Shown here in pieces: positions 1 through 6,687 of a DNA stretch of 8,456 nt. The notes below the pieces were generated by a model, which worked only from the letters and a program-made list of their open reading frames with translations, was not told the DNA's origin and made no database searches. Source of the DNA: an uncultured Dechloromonas sp. (GTDB taxonomy: Bacteria; Pseudomonadota; Gammaproteobacteria; Burkholderiales; Rhodocyclaceae); assembly GCA_946477505.1 (NCBI GenBank), contig CAMKYP010000149.1, positions 1-8,456 of the forward strand. The letters are read 5' to 3'. Within the stretch, counting starts at the first letter, position 1; each line of letters begins with the position of its first letter. Position numbers and translations under genes: made by a program.

Positions 1-27
1 CTGCTCCTTGGGAATGATGCGCGACAT
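1..27 (-). CDS. fliH: FliH, flagellar export ATPase regulator (N-terminal fragment, cut by window edge)
   Basis: An ATG on the minus strand at 27-25 opens a frame that reads MSRIIPKEQ before the window ends. It begins 3 nt after the fliG stop codon. In the usual fliF-fliG-fliH-fliI order the next gene is fliH, the negative regulator and stator-like partner of the export ATPase FliI. A start of the type 'MSxIIPKE' is typical of FliH in related bacteria. Only nine codons are visible, so the identity rests mainly on gene order. No strong Shine-Dalgarno sequence lies in the last codons of fliG, which fits translational coupling. Confidence 0.6.
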
Positions 28-30
28 CGC

Positions 31-1035
31 TTAAACCATCTGTTCGCCACCGGCTCCGCCGAGGACGATTTGGCCTTCGTCCGCCAGACGGCGAACGATC
101 TTGAGGATTTCCTTCTGTTCGGCCTCCACTTCGGAGAGTCGGACAGGGCCTTTCGACTCCAGATCCTCGCGCAGCATTTCGGCGGCACGCTGCGACATGT
201 TCTTGAAGATTTTCTCGCGCAGTTCGGGAGAGGCGCCCTTGAGGGCCAGGATCAGAGAATCAGACTGGACTTCGCGCAGGATCAGCTGGATCGAGCGATC
301 GTCGATATCCATGAGGTTCTCGAAGACGAACATCTCGTCGAGAATTTTCTGGGCGAGATCCGGATCGTATTCGCGAATGGCGTCCACCACCGAGGTTTCG
401 TTGGCCGTGCCGATGAAGTTCAGGATTTCGGCGACCGTCCGTACGCCACCCATCGCCGTTCGCTTGACGCTCGCCGAGCCGGCGAGAATGCGCATCATGG
501 CTTCATTCAGTTCGCGCAGGGCGGCGGGCTGGATGCCTTCGAGGGTGGCGATGCGCAGGACTACGTCGTTGCGCAGGCGCTCGGTGAAATGGTTCAGGAT
601 CTCGCTGGCGTGGTCGTGTTCCAGATGGACCAGGATGGTCGAGATGATCTGTGGGTGCTCGTTCTTGATCAGGTCGGCGACGGTTGCCGCATCCATCCAT
701 TTCAAGCCCTCGATACCCGAGGTTTCACCCGTCTGAAGAATGCGCGAAATAAGGTTGGAGGCCTTGTCGTCACCCAGCGCCTTGGTCAGCACGGAGCGGA
801 TGTAGTTGTCGGTATCGACATGGACCGCAGCATGTTCTTCGGAAGACTGGAGAAACTCGTCCAGAATGGTTTCGACCTTGCTGCGCGGAACCGATTTCAG
901 TCCCGCCATGGCATGGCCGATCTTCTGGACTTCCCGCGGGCCCAAGTGCTTGAGCACTTCCGCCGCCCGATCCTCGCCGAGCGCGATGAGCAGCGTGGCG
1001 CTCTTTTCGAGTCCTTCCTCGGGGCTAGTTGCCAT
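31..1035 (-). CDS. fliG: FliG, flagellar motor switch / rotor protein
   Basis: This 334-residue protein is the normal length for FliG, the C-ring protein that sits on the cytoplasmic face of FliF and exchanges force with the stator. Seen in sequence: an N-terminal FliF-binding domain (about 1-100), a middle domain with the EHPQ motif at 126-129, the MFVF hinge at 235-238, and a C-terminal torque domain. Comparison with E. coli FliG as I recall it, with an offset of two, places the functional charged residues at K266, R283, E290, D291 and R299. All are conserved in charge, and E290 replaces the E. coli aspartate. The ATG at 1035 lies 11 nt inside the end of fliF, so the two are probably translationally coupled. 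The stop is TAA at 33-31, followed directly by fliH. Identification is secure. Confidence 0.98.
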   Translation of the reverse strand: MATSPEEGLEKSATLLIALGEDRAAEVLKHLGPREVQKIGHAMAGLKSVPRSKVETILDEFLQSSEEHAAVHVDTDNYIRSVLTKALGDDKASNLISRILQTGETSGIEGLKWMDAATVADLIKNEHPQIISTILVHLEHDHASEILNHFTERLRNDVVLRIATLEGIQPAALRELNEAMMRILAGSASVKRTAMGGVRTVAEILNFIGTANETSVVDAIREYDPDLAQKILDEMFVFENLMDIDDRSIQLILREVQSDSLILALKGASPELREKIFKNMSQRAAEMLREDLESKGPVRLSEVEAEQKEILKIVRRLADEGQIVLGGAGGEQMV

Positions 1036-2779
1036 TGACGCCCATCCAGTCCTTGATCATGTTGGCAATGGCCTTCGGATCCTTGTCGGCGATATCACGC
1101 GCCTTCTGGACCTTGACCGCGTAATGGTCGATGTGCACCTGGGTGGCTCCTTCGTCGCCCCCGCTCTCTTCGCCCGGCTCCGCTCCGCCGAAGACGCCGC
1201 CCAGCCCTTCTCCGGCGGCGTGCCGCTCGCCTTCGTGCTGTGGCGGGAACATCGTCTTGAGCAGCGGCTGAATGATCTTCAGGTACAGGAAGCCGATGAG
1301 TGCTGCAATCAACAGGTACTTGAAGATATCTTTGGCAAACGAGACGTTTTCCGGATCTTTCCAGATTGGCAGTTCGCTGTCGTTCTTGTCGGTGGCCGTG
1401 AAGGGCGCGTTGGCAACCGATAGCGTATCGCCACGCTCCTTGCTGTAGCCCATCGCTTCGCGCACCAGTTCGTTGATCTGCTTCATTTCCGCGTCGGCAA
1501 GGGGCTTCGTGACCTGCTTGCCGGTCTTGTCAACTTCCTTGCGGTGGTTCAGGACGACCGCAGCCGAGAGGCGGCGGATATTGCCCATGCCCTGGCGGGT
1601 GTGGCGGATGGTCTTGTCCAGCTCGTAATTGATCGTGGCGTTCTTGCTGGTGCTGATCGGCTGGCCGGCTGCGTTCAGCGGGGCCGTGACGCCCGCGGCA
1701 TCGATCTTGCCTTGAGGTTGTTCGCCCGGCTTGCCGGGCTGGCCCGGGGCATTGCCGGTGGCCGGCGTGGTCAGGGGGGCGGTCGCCGGCACCGGCGGCT
1801 GGTTGGTCAGCGCGCCGGGAACGCCTCCCGCCGCCTGATTGACGCTGGCCGACTCGTTGTTTTGCTGGCTGCGTATACTGGTACTCTCCGGCGTGTTGTT
1901 CGGGCGGAAACTTTCGGCTGTCTGCTCCGTTTGCGAAAAATCGACGTCGGCGGCGACTTGTACCTTGAAATTGTCCTGCCCGAGCAGCGGGGCGAGAATT
2001 TCATCGATACGCTTGATGATGCTGTTCTCGAGCTCGCGTACATATTTGATCTGGGCGGGGTCGAGGCCGGCTTCGGTTAGCTTGCTTTTCAGCTGCGACA
2101 GCAAGGCGCCGCTCTGGTCGATGACCGTGACGTTGGAGGCCGGCAGTTGCGGTACGCTCGACGATACGAGGTGCGTGATGCCGGCGATTTGCGCGGCATC
2201 CAGGTTGCGCCCGGGATAGAGGTTGAGCATCACCGATGCGGTCGGCTTCTGCTCTTCGCGGACAAACACCGAGGGCTTCGGGATCGCCAGATGGACGCGT
2301 GCCGACTGGACCGAGCCGATGGACTGGATAGTGCGCGCCAGTTCGCCTTCGAGCCCGCGCTGGTAATTGACCTGCTCGGCGAACTGGCTGACGCCGAACT
2401 TCTGGTTTTCCATGAGTTCGAAGCCCACCATGCCGCCGCGCGGCAGGCCTTGCGAGGCGAGTTTCAGGCGAACTTCATGGACGCGTTCGGCGGGAACGAG
2501 CAGGGCGCCGGTGTCGCTGTAGCGGTGCGGGATGTTCTGTTGCTCGAGAATGGCGGCGATTGAGCCACCATCTTTCTCGTTCAGATTGGAAAACAGGACT
2601 TTCCAGTTGGGCTGGCGGCTCCACAGGATGGTGCCGACGATGACCGCGATGATGGCGGCGACGGCGACCATGAGGACGATCTTCTGCTGGCTGCCGAGCC
2701 GGTTGAAGGCATCGCGCAGGCGGTCAGCCGGATTGGCGCCCGGTGCGGTTCCTGCTGTCGTCTCGGTAGTTGCTGCCAT
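1025..2779 (-). CDS. fliF: FliF, flagellar MS-ring protein
   Basis: A 584-residue protein that forms the MS-ring in the inner membrane, the base on which the C-ring and export gate assemble. Seen in sequence: a cytoplasmic N-terminus, a first membrane segment at about 34-53, ring-building periplasmic domains at about 55-290, and a Pro/Ala/Gly/Gln/Asn/Ser-rich low-complexity linker at about 300-375. A further conserved block (about 376-460) follows, then a second membrane segment at about 486-504. The acidic cytoplasmic tail (from about 535) ends in the FliG-binding helices (about 550-584). I chose the ATG at 2779. A TTG lies one codon upstream and would add one residue, but ATG is far likelier. 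No clear Shine-Dalgarno sequence precedes it. It is the first gene of the leftward operon, with a sigma-54-like element about 40 nt upstream. The stop codon overlaps fliG by 11 nt. Confidence 0.98.
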   Translation of the reverse strand: MAATTETTAGTAPGANPADRLRDAFNRLGSQQKIVLMVAVAAIIAVIVGTILWSRQPNWKVLFSNLNEKDGGSIAAILEQQNIPHRYSDTGALLVPAERVHEVRLKLASQGLPRGGMVGFELMENQKFGVSQFAEQVNYQRGLEGELARTIQSIGSVQSARVHLAIPKPSVFVREEQKPTASVMLNLYPGRNLDAAQIAGITHLVSSSVPQLPASNVTVIDQSGALLSQLKSKLTEAGLDPAQIKYVRELENSIIKRIDEILAPLLGQDNFKVQVAADVDFSQTEQTAESFRPNNTPESTSIRSQQNNESASVNQAAGGVPGALTNQPPVPATAPLTTPATGNAPGQPGKPGEQPQGKIDAAGVTAPLNAAGQPISTSKNATINYELDKTIRHTRQGMGNIRRLSAAVVLNHRKEVDKTGKQVTKPLADAEMKQINELVREAMGYSKERGDTLSVANAPFTATDKNDSELPIWKDPENVSFAKDIFKYLLIAALIGFLYLKIIQPLLKTMFPPQHEGERHAAGEGLGGVFGGAEPGEESGGDEGATQVHIDHYAVKVQKARDIADKDPKAIANMIKDWMGVNGN

Positions 2780-2815
2780 CAATATTCGGTTGAAATTCGG
2801 TGAAAAAGAAGAAGA

Positions 2816-2831
2816 ATCAATTGAGAAGCCA
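2816..2831 (-). promoter_or_regulatory. Candidate sigma-54 promoter of fliF (variant -12 element)
   Basis: The minus strand reads TTGGCTTCTCAATTGATT here. It has the -24 GG and the TTG of the -12 element at the correct spacing (GG-N10), but GA replaces the almost invariant GC. It matches 13 of 18 positions of the much better sigma-54 site in front of fliE. Transcription would start near 2805, about 26 nt before the fliF ATG, a leader much like that predicted for fliE. Sigma-54 control of fliF is common in bacteria with FleQ/FleR-type hierarchies. The -12 mismatch keeps confidence moderate. Confidence 0.42.
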
Positions 2832-2849
2832 AATTTTCCTAGAAATATT
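2821..2849 (+). promoter_or_regulatory. Weak candidate sigma-70 promoter of fleSR
   Basis: In the AT-rich divergent region, TTGAGA (2821-2826) and AATATT (2844-2849) are separated by 17 nt. They resemble a -35/-10 pair, with 5/6 and 4/6 consensus matches. The start would fall near 2856, about 33 nt before the fleS ATG. No GG-N10-GC sigma-54 element was found on the plus strand of this region. AT-rich DNA gives such matches by chance, so this is only a suggestion. It overlaps the leftward sigma-54-like site of fliF, so the two promoters could interfere. Confidence 0.22.
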
Positions 2850-2888
2850 CTACTATTACCGCGCCTGAATTCACCCTATCTTTTTTCA

Positions 2889-4085
2889 ATGCCATTCGCC
2901 CAGGCAATTCCCGTGACGCCAGAGCCAGACAACAAGACAGCCGAATTACAGCGCGCCTTCGCCATGTTCAATCAGGTTTCGGCCGAGTTGACTCAGGCAT
3001 ATGAAGCTTTGCAGGCCCGTGTGTCGTCGTTGACCGAAGAATTGGCCGTGGCCAACGGCGAGTTGCGGCGGCAATTCCAAGAGAAGGAAGCGCTTTCGGA
3101 GCGGCTGTCATCTTTGCTGGATGCTTTGCCGGCGGGTGTTGTGCTGCTTGATGCCAATGCCGTTGTGGTGGCGCTCAATCCCGCCGCGATTGTCTTTTTT
3201 GGGGCTAGTGCCGTGGGGCGTCACTGGGGAGACGTGGCTCGCGATCATCTCGAGCCGACATTGACCGTCGGCGAATGGTTGTGTGGCGGCGGACGGGTTT
3301 CGATTGCCGAGAGCGCATTGCCATCTGCCGGCGGAAAAATATTGCTGGTGCACGATGTGACGGCGGCGCACCAGATGAAGACCGAGTTGGAGCGCAATCA
3401 AAGACTGGCAGCCATGGGCGAGATGGCGGCATCGCTGGCCCATCAGTTGCGGACGCCGTTGGCGGCGGCTCTGCTATACACATCGAATCTCGGTCAGCCC
3501 GGTGTGGCTGACGATGCGCGGGCGCGTTTTTCGGAGAAGGCAAGCGGCCAGCTACGGCGCCTGGAACGATTGATTCAGGATGTGCTGCTTTTTGCTCGCG
3601 GCGAAAGCATCGGTCGCGATGTAATCGAGGCGGGCGATCTGCTGGCCGAAGCGGCACAAACCGTCGAGCCGCTGATGCGCGAGCATGGACTGGAATTTGC
3701 TGTGAACGACGCCTGTCAGGGGGCGACCATCGTTGGTAGTCGCAAGGCCTTGTTCGGTGCCTTGGTCAATCTGTTGGAGAACGCCATGCAAGCCATGCCG
3801 GGGGGCGGCAAAATTTGCCTGTCCGGCAATCGCCGGGGGGATTTGCTGGCCATTGGTGTACGCGACAGTGGTCCGGGAATTCCCAGGGAAACCCAGTCGC
3901 GTATCTTTGAGCCGTTTTTCACCACCAAGGGGCAGGGAACGGGCCTTGGCCTGGCCATTGCGCTCGGTGTGGCGCGCGCCCATGGCGGGACGATCGACCT
4001 GGTTTCCGAGCCGGGAGAAGGGGCTGAATTCGTGCTGACCCTGCCGGTCGCACCGGCAGAGAGAGAAAGAGAAGAGAATGTCTGA
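2889..4085 (+). CDS. fleS: FleS-type (FlrB) soluble sensor histidine kinase
   Basis: A 398-residue histidine kinase, the partner of the response regulator encoded next. Seen in sequence: a probable coiled coil (about 30-78), a PAS-like domain (about 76-160, starting LLDALPAGVVLLDA), and a dimerisation/phosphoacceptor helix with AHQLRTPL, where His185 is the predicted phosphorylation site. The ATPase domain has an N box (LVNLLENAMQAM, 292-303), a G1 box (DSGPGIP, 326-332), an F box (FEPFFTTKG) and a G2 box (GTGLGLAI, 350-357). There is no membrane segment, so it should sense a cytoplasmic cue; in related systems FleS/FlrB is thought to report assembly of an early basal-body/export structure. 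The ATG at 2889 is the first Met that suits the family. The frame stays open further upstream opposite fliF, but that part is not convincing. No Shine-Dalgarno sequence precedes the ATG. The stop overlaps fleR by 8 nt. Confidence 0.92.
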   Translation: MPFAQAIPVTPEPDNKTAELQRAFAMFNQVSAELTQAYEALQARVSSLTEELAVANGELRRQFQEKEALSERLSSLLDALPAGVVLLDANAVVVALNPAAIVFFGASAVGRHWGDVARDHLEPTLTVGEWLCGGGRVSIAESALPSAGGKILLVHDVTAAHQMKTELERNQRLAAMGEMAASLAHQLRTPLAAALLYTSNLGQPGVADDARARFSEKASGQLRRLERLIQDVLLFARGESIGRDVIEAGDLLAEAAQTVEPLMREHGLEFAVNDACQGATIVGSRKALFGALVNLLENAMQAMPGGGKICLSGNRRGDLLAIGVRDSGPGIPRETQSRIFEPFFTTKGQGTGLGLAIALGVARAHGGTIDLVSEPGEGAEFVLTLPVAPAEREREENV

Positions 4086-5448
4086 TCATCGCTTGCCTAT
4101 CCTTGTTGTCGAGGATGACCCCAGTCTGCGCGAGGCCATCGGCGATACGCTCGAATTGTCCGGGCGGAGCTATGTCGCGGTGGATGGCGGCGAAGCTGCG
4201 CTCAAAGTCCTGGAAGAACAGGCGTTTTCCATCGTGGTGAGCGACGTGCGCATGATGCCGATGGACGGTATTACCTTGCTGAAGGAAATTCGGGTACGCC
4301 TGCCGCATCTGCCAGTGGTTTTGATGACGGCCTATGCCGAAGTCGACAAGGCGGTGGACGCCATGCGTTCCGGGGCATGTGATTTCCTGCTCAAGCCGTT
4401 CGAGCCGCAGGCCTTGCTCGCCCATATCAATAAATACGAATTACCGGCCTCGGCCGATGGTGGCGGGGTTGTCGCAAATGATCCGGCCAGCCGCGAATTG
4501 TTCGCCATCGCACAGCGCGTTGCGCAGACCGATGCAACGGTACTCCTTACAGGAGAGTCGGGCGTTGGCAAGGAAGTGGTCGCTCGCTATATCCATCGTC
4601 ATTCGGCGCGCCGGGATGGCCCTTTTGTTGCTATCAACTGTGCGGCGATACCGGACAGTTTGCTCGAGGCGACCTTGTTCGGTTACGAAAAAGGGGCGTT
4701 TACCGGCGCCCAGCAGGCGCAGGCCGGCAAGTTCGAGCAAGCGCAGGATGGAACCTTGCTGCTCGACGAAGTGACCGAGATGCCGATGGGGCTGCAGGCC
4801 AAGTTGCTGCGAGTGTTGCAGGAACGCGAAGTCGAGCGGGTCGGCGGCAAGAAGCCGGTGGCGCTCAACATCCGTATCGTTGCGACCTCCAATCGGGATA
4901 TGGCGGAGGCTGTTGCCCGAGGGGTTTTCCGTGAAGACCTCTACTACCGCTTGAACGTGTTTCCAATCGCTATTCCGGCACTACGGCAGCGTCCGGAGGA
5001 TATCGTCGCCATCGCCCGCCATTTCGTGACCGAGCATGGCGGGCGTTTCGGGCGAACCGGCATGTCGTTGTCGTCGGGTGCCGAAGCGGCGCTGGCGGCC
5101 CATGCTTGGCCCGGCAATGTTCGCGAACTTGAAAATGTCATTCAGCGCGCCTTGATCATGGCATCAGGCAGCAGCATCGGACCGGAGGCCCTGAATCTGG
5201 TCGTCCGGCCGGCGGAGGCCGCGGCGTCGATTGTCGCGCTTTCTGCGGCGTCCGGCATGCCGGTTGGCGTGTCGGAACCGGCAAAAAAGGTCGATAATAT
5301 GAAGGACTTGGAACGCGACCATATCCTGCGGACGCTGGCCGAGGTCGGGGGCTCGCGCAAGAAGGCCATCGAGCGCCTCGGTATATCGGAGCGAACCTTG
5401 CGCTACAAGCTGCAGCAGTATCGCGATGAAGGGTATTTTGAGGGCTGA
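4078..5448 (+). CDS. fleR: FleR-type (FlrC) sigma-54-dependent response regulator
   Basis: A 456-residue NtrC-family activator that drives sigma-54 transcription of middle flagellar genes after phosphorylation by FleS. Receiver domain (about 6-120): acidic pocket E12/D13/D14, phosphoacceptor D56 in VVSDVRMMPMDG, T84 and K106. AAA+ domain (about 130-365): Walker A GESGVGKE (159-166), the sigma-54-contacting GAFTGA loop (206-211), Walker B LLLDEV (227-232) and the arginine-finger region around REDLYYRLNV. Fis-type helix-turn-helix at about 411-450 (SRKKAIERLGISERTLRYKL). All catalytic motifs are intact. The ATG overlaps the last codons of fleS. The purine-rich run just before it, which also encodes the EREREEN tail of FleS, supplies the ribosome binding site. 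The sigma-54 promoter of fliE begins directly at its stop codon, making fliE an obvious target. Confidence 0.96.
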   Translation: MSDHRLPILVVEDDPSLREAIGDTLELSGRSYVAVDGGEAALKVLEEQAFSIVVSDVRMMPMDGITLLKEIRVRLPHLPVVLMTAYAEVDKAVDAMRSGACDFLLKPFEPQALLAHINKYELPASADGGGVVANDPASRELFAIAQRVAQTDATVLLTGESGVGKEVVARYIHRHSARRDGPFVAINCAAIPDSLLEATLFGYEKGAFTGAQQAQAGKFEQAQDGTLLLDEVTEMPMGLQAKLLRVLQEREVERVGGKKPVALNIRIVATSNRDMAEAVARGVFREDLYYRLNVFPIAIPALRQRPEDIVAIARHFVTEHGGRFGRTGMSLSSGAEAALAAHAWPGNVRELENVIQRALIMASGSSIGPEALNLVVRPAEAAASIVALSAASGMPVGVSEPAKKVDNMKDLERDHILRTLAEVGGSRKKAIERLGISERTLRYKLQQYRDEGYFEG

Positions 5449-5466
5449 TTGGCCTGAGAATTGCTT
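5449..5466 (+). promoter_or_regulatory. Sigma-54 (-24/-12) promoter of fliE
   Basis: TTGGCCTGAGAATTGCTT matches the sigma-54 consensus TGGCAC-N5-TTGC closely. GG is at 5451-5452, GC at 5463-5464, and there are exactly 10 nt between them. The predicted transcription start is near 5476, leaving a leader of about 20 nt that contains the Shine-Dalgarno sequence of fliE. The site sits immediately after the fleR stop codon, in the only 47-nt gap of the plus-strand block. FleR, encoded just upstream, is the likely activator; its enhancer site was not recognised. Confidence 0.85.
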
Positions 5467-5495
5467 GTTGATTGCCGTATAGGTTGGAGTACATC

Positions 5496-5810
5496 ATGGA
5501 TACGAACGGAATCGAACAAATGTTGAGTGTGCTGCGCACTACGGCGGCGCAGGCATCCGGCAAGGCCGCTGCGCCGGTTGCCGGCGGTTCCGATTTCGCC
5601 CAGATTTTGCAGGGGTCCATCGACAAGGTGAACGAAACCCAGCGGCAGGCCAACCAGATGGCGGAAAAACTTGCCGCCGGCGATACCAGCCAGAACCTTC
5701 ATGAGGTCATGATCGCTTTGCAGACGGCCAGCGTATCGTTTCAGGAGATGGTGCAGGTGCGCAACAAGCTGGTTTCCGCCTATCAGGATGTGATGAACAT
5801 CCAGGTCTAA
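5496..5810 (+). CDS. fliE: FliE, flagellar hook-basal body adaptor protein
   Basis: A 104-residue protein of normal FliE length. FliE is an early export substrate that joins the MS-ring/export gate to the first rod subunits. The conserved C-terminal half is clear: HEVMIALQTASVSFQEMVQ, then VRNKLVSAYQDVMNIQV. These are the helices that polymerise with the rod. The N-terminal half is Ala-rich and variable, as usual. The start is set by TTGGAGT (5484-5490), a good Shine-Dalgarno sequence 6 nt before the ATG. An upstream in-frame TTG at 5472 would add 8 residues but has no such support and lies before the predicted transcription start. The TAA stop overlaps the stop of the convergent brake gene by 4 nt (5807-5810), leaving no space for a terminator. 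Confidence 0.97.
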   Translation: MDTNGIEQMLSVLRTTAAQASGKAAAPVAGGSDFAQILQGSIDKVNETQRQANQMAEKLAAGDTSQNLHEVMIALQTASVSFQEMVQVRNKLVSAYQDVMNIQV

Positions 5811-6604
5811 TCGACCAGGCCGGAATTCTTGGCGGTACGCTCGCGCTCGATGCGGGTGATGTAACGTTCGATCATGCCCAGGCGCATGGCGGGAACGCCG
5901 ACGAAGGAGCAGCCGACGCGGAGGGTGTGAGGCCCTTGGGGTGATGATACTTCCACGACCTTGCGCACTTGCAGGTTGATTTGCAGAACGCACTCGTCCT
6001 GAATCTCCAGGCGACAATCCTTGAATATGCTTCCGGGCTCGAGATCGGCCAGCAGGCCGATCGGCGCTTCCAGGCTGACGCCGCCGCCGCTGATGTCGAG
6101 GACGGTCAGGTCGTGGCGGTGGATTCCCGTGTTTGGGTCGTGAATGGCGATGCCGCAGCGAATTGGTATTCCACCCGGGGGTTCGAGGCGGAAGTGTTCG
6201 CGGCGCTGCAGGCGCAACAATATGCTCGGGACCGCAGCCTTGAGAGCCGGGCGATTGTTGTGGGTGGTCGCCTGCAGTGCGTTTAGGCGAAACTGAACCT
6301 TGACTCGCTCGATCCGGACAATGAAGGTGATTTGTCGCGCCTGAACGACTGCGCTGGATTGCTCGGGCGACTGGGGTGGGTCGAAAAAGAGTTCACCACC
6401 TTCCATGTCGATTGCCAGCAAAGTGGTCAGAAAACTCTGCCGTCCGTCATCGAGGTAGGCGCTGATCAGGTCGCCATGTTTGGCCAGTAGGCCAAGGTAG
6501 TAGTGAATTTCCTGCGGTTGATCCAGCGCGTATTGGGCGTACTCGTCGAACCGGTCGATTTCGAAGGCATGTGGCGGCGTCTGTTCGCTGAGGCTTGATG
6601 GCAT
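5807..6604 (-). CDS. ycgR: YcgR-type PilZ-domain flagellar brake protein
   Basis: A 265-residue cytoplasmic protein with the two-domain layout of YcgR, which binds cyclic di-GMP and then slows or biases the flagellar motor through FliG/FliM or MotA. Seen in sequence: an N-terminal YcgR-like domain (about 14-128) and a C-terminal PilZ domain (about 132-250). The PilZ domain has both ligand-binding motifs: RxxxR in QRREHFRL (R135 to R139) and DISGGG (170-175). Both look intact, so binding is expected. The ATG at 6604 has an in-frame TGA four codons upstream, so no longer start exists. No good Shine-Dalgarno sequence is visible. It lies 83 nt after fhlB on the same strand and may be read from that operon. 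It converges on fliE with overlapping stops. Confidence 0.9.
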   Translation of the reverse strand: MPSSLSEQTPPHAFEIDRFDEYAQYALDQPQEIHYYLGLLAKHGDLISAYLDDGRQSFLTTLLAIDMEGGELFFDPPQSPEQSSAVVQARQITFIVRIERVKVQFRLNALQATTHNNRPALKAAVPSILLRLQRREHFRLEPPGGIPIRCGIAIHDPNTGIHRHDLTVLDISGGGVSLEAPIGLLADLEPGSIFKDCRLEIQDECVLQINLQVRKVVEVSSPQGPHTLRVGCSFVGVPAMRLGMIERYITRIERERTAKNSGLVD

Positions 6605-6687
6605 GCAGGTTGGTCACTGTCGAGCGAAATGCGAACATGGTAAAGCATTGCGTCGGTTCGTGCATTGCCTGTGGAGGCGGCTTTCGT
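6605..6687 (-). other. Intergenic gap between fhlB and ycgR
   Basis: An 83-nt gap inside an otherwise tightly packed minus-strand block. I looked on the minus strand for sigma-54 (GG-N10-GC), sigma-28 and sigma-70 elements before ycgR and found nothing convincing. A hairpin at its right side has its T-run on the plus strand and is listed separately. ycgR may be co-transcribed from upstream or use an unrecognised promoter. Confidence 0.5.

Noticed and set aside
70..1038. A 322-codon open frame on the plus strand opposite fliG
   Set aside because: Its product is a composition-driven shadow with no recognisable domain, and the minus strand encodes an unmistakable FliG over the same bases.
1724..1739. 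Perfect inverted repeat GCCCGGC-TT-GCCGGGC inside fliF as a terminator or regulatory hairpin
   Set aside because: It has no T-run, is deep in the reading frame, and is readily explained by Pro/Gly codons; noted only as a feature of the linker.
2532..2888. Upstream extension of the fleS frame by 119 codons opposite the start of fliF
   Set aside because: The extension has shadow-like composition, lies antisense to conserved FliF residues and crosses the AT-rich promoter region; FleS homologues start near the chosen ATG.
5472..5495. An earlier TTG start for fliE
   Set aside because: It lies upstream of the transcription start predicted from the sigma-54 site and lacks a Shine-Dalgarno sequence, while the ATG at 5496 has a good one and fits the family length.
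6466..6648. A small minus-strand frame overlapping the start of ycgR in another frame
   Set aside because: No conserved motif; it overlaps the conserved N-terminal domain of the PilZ protein out of frame.
6605..6687. Sigma-28 or sigma-54 promoter for ycgR
   Set aside because: TAAAGCAT on the plus strand lacks a matching GCCGATAA partner, and no GG-N10-GC pair exists on the minus strand.
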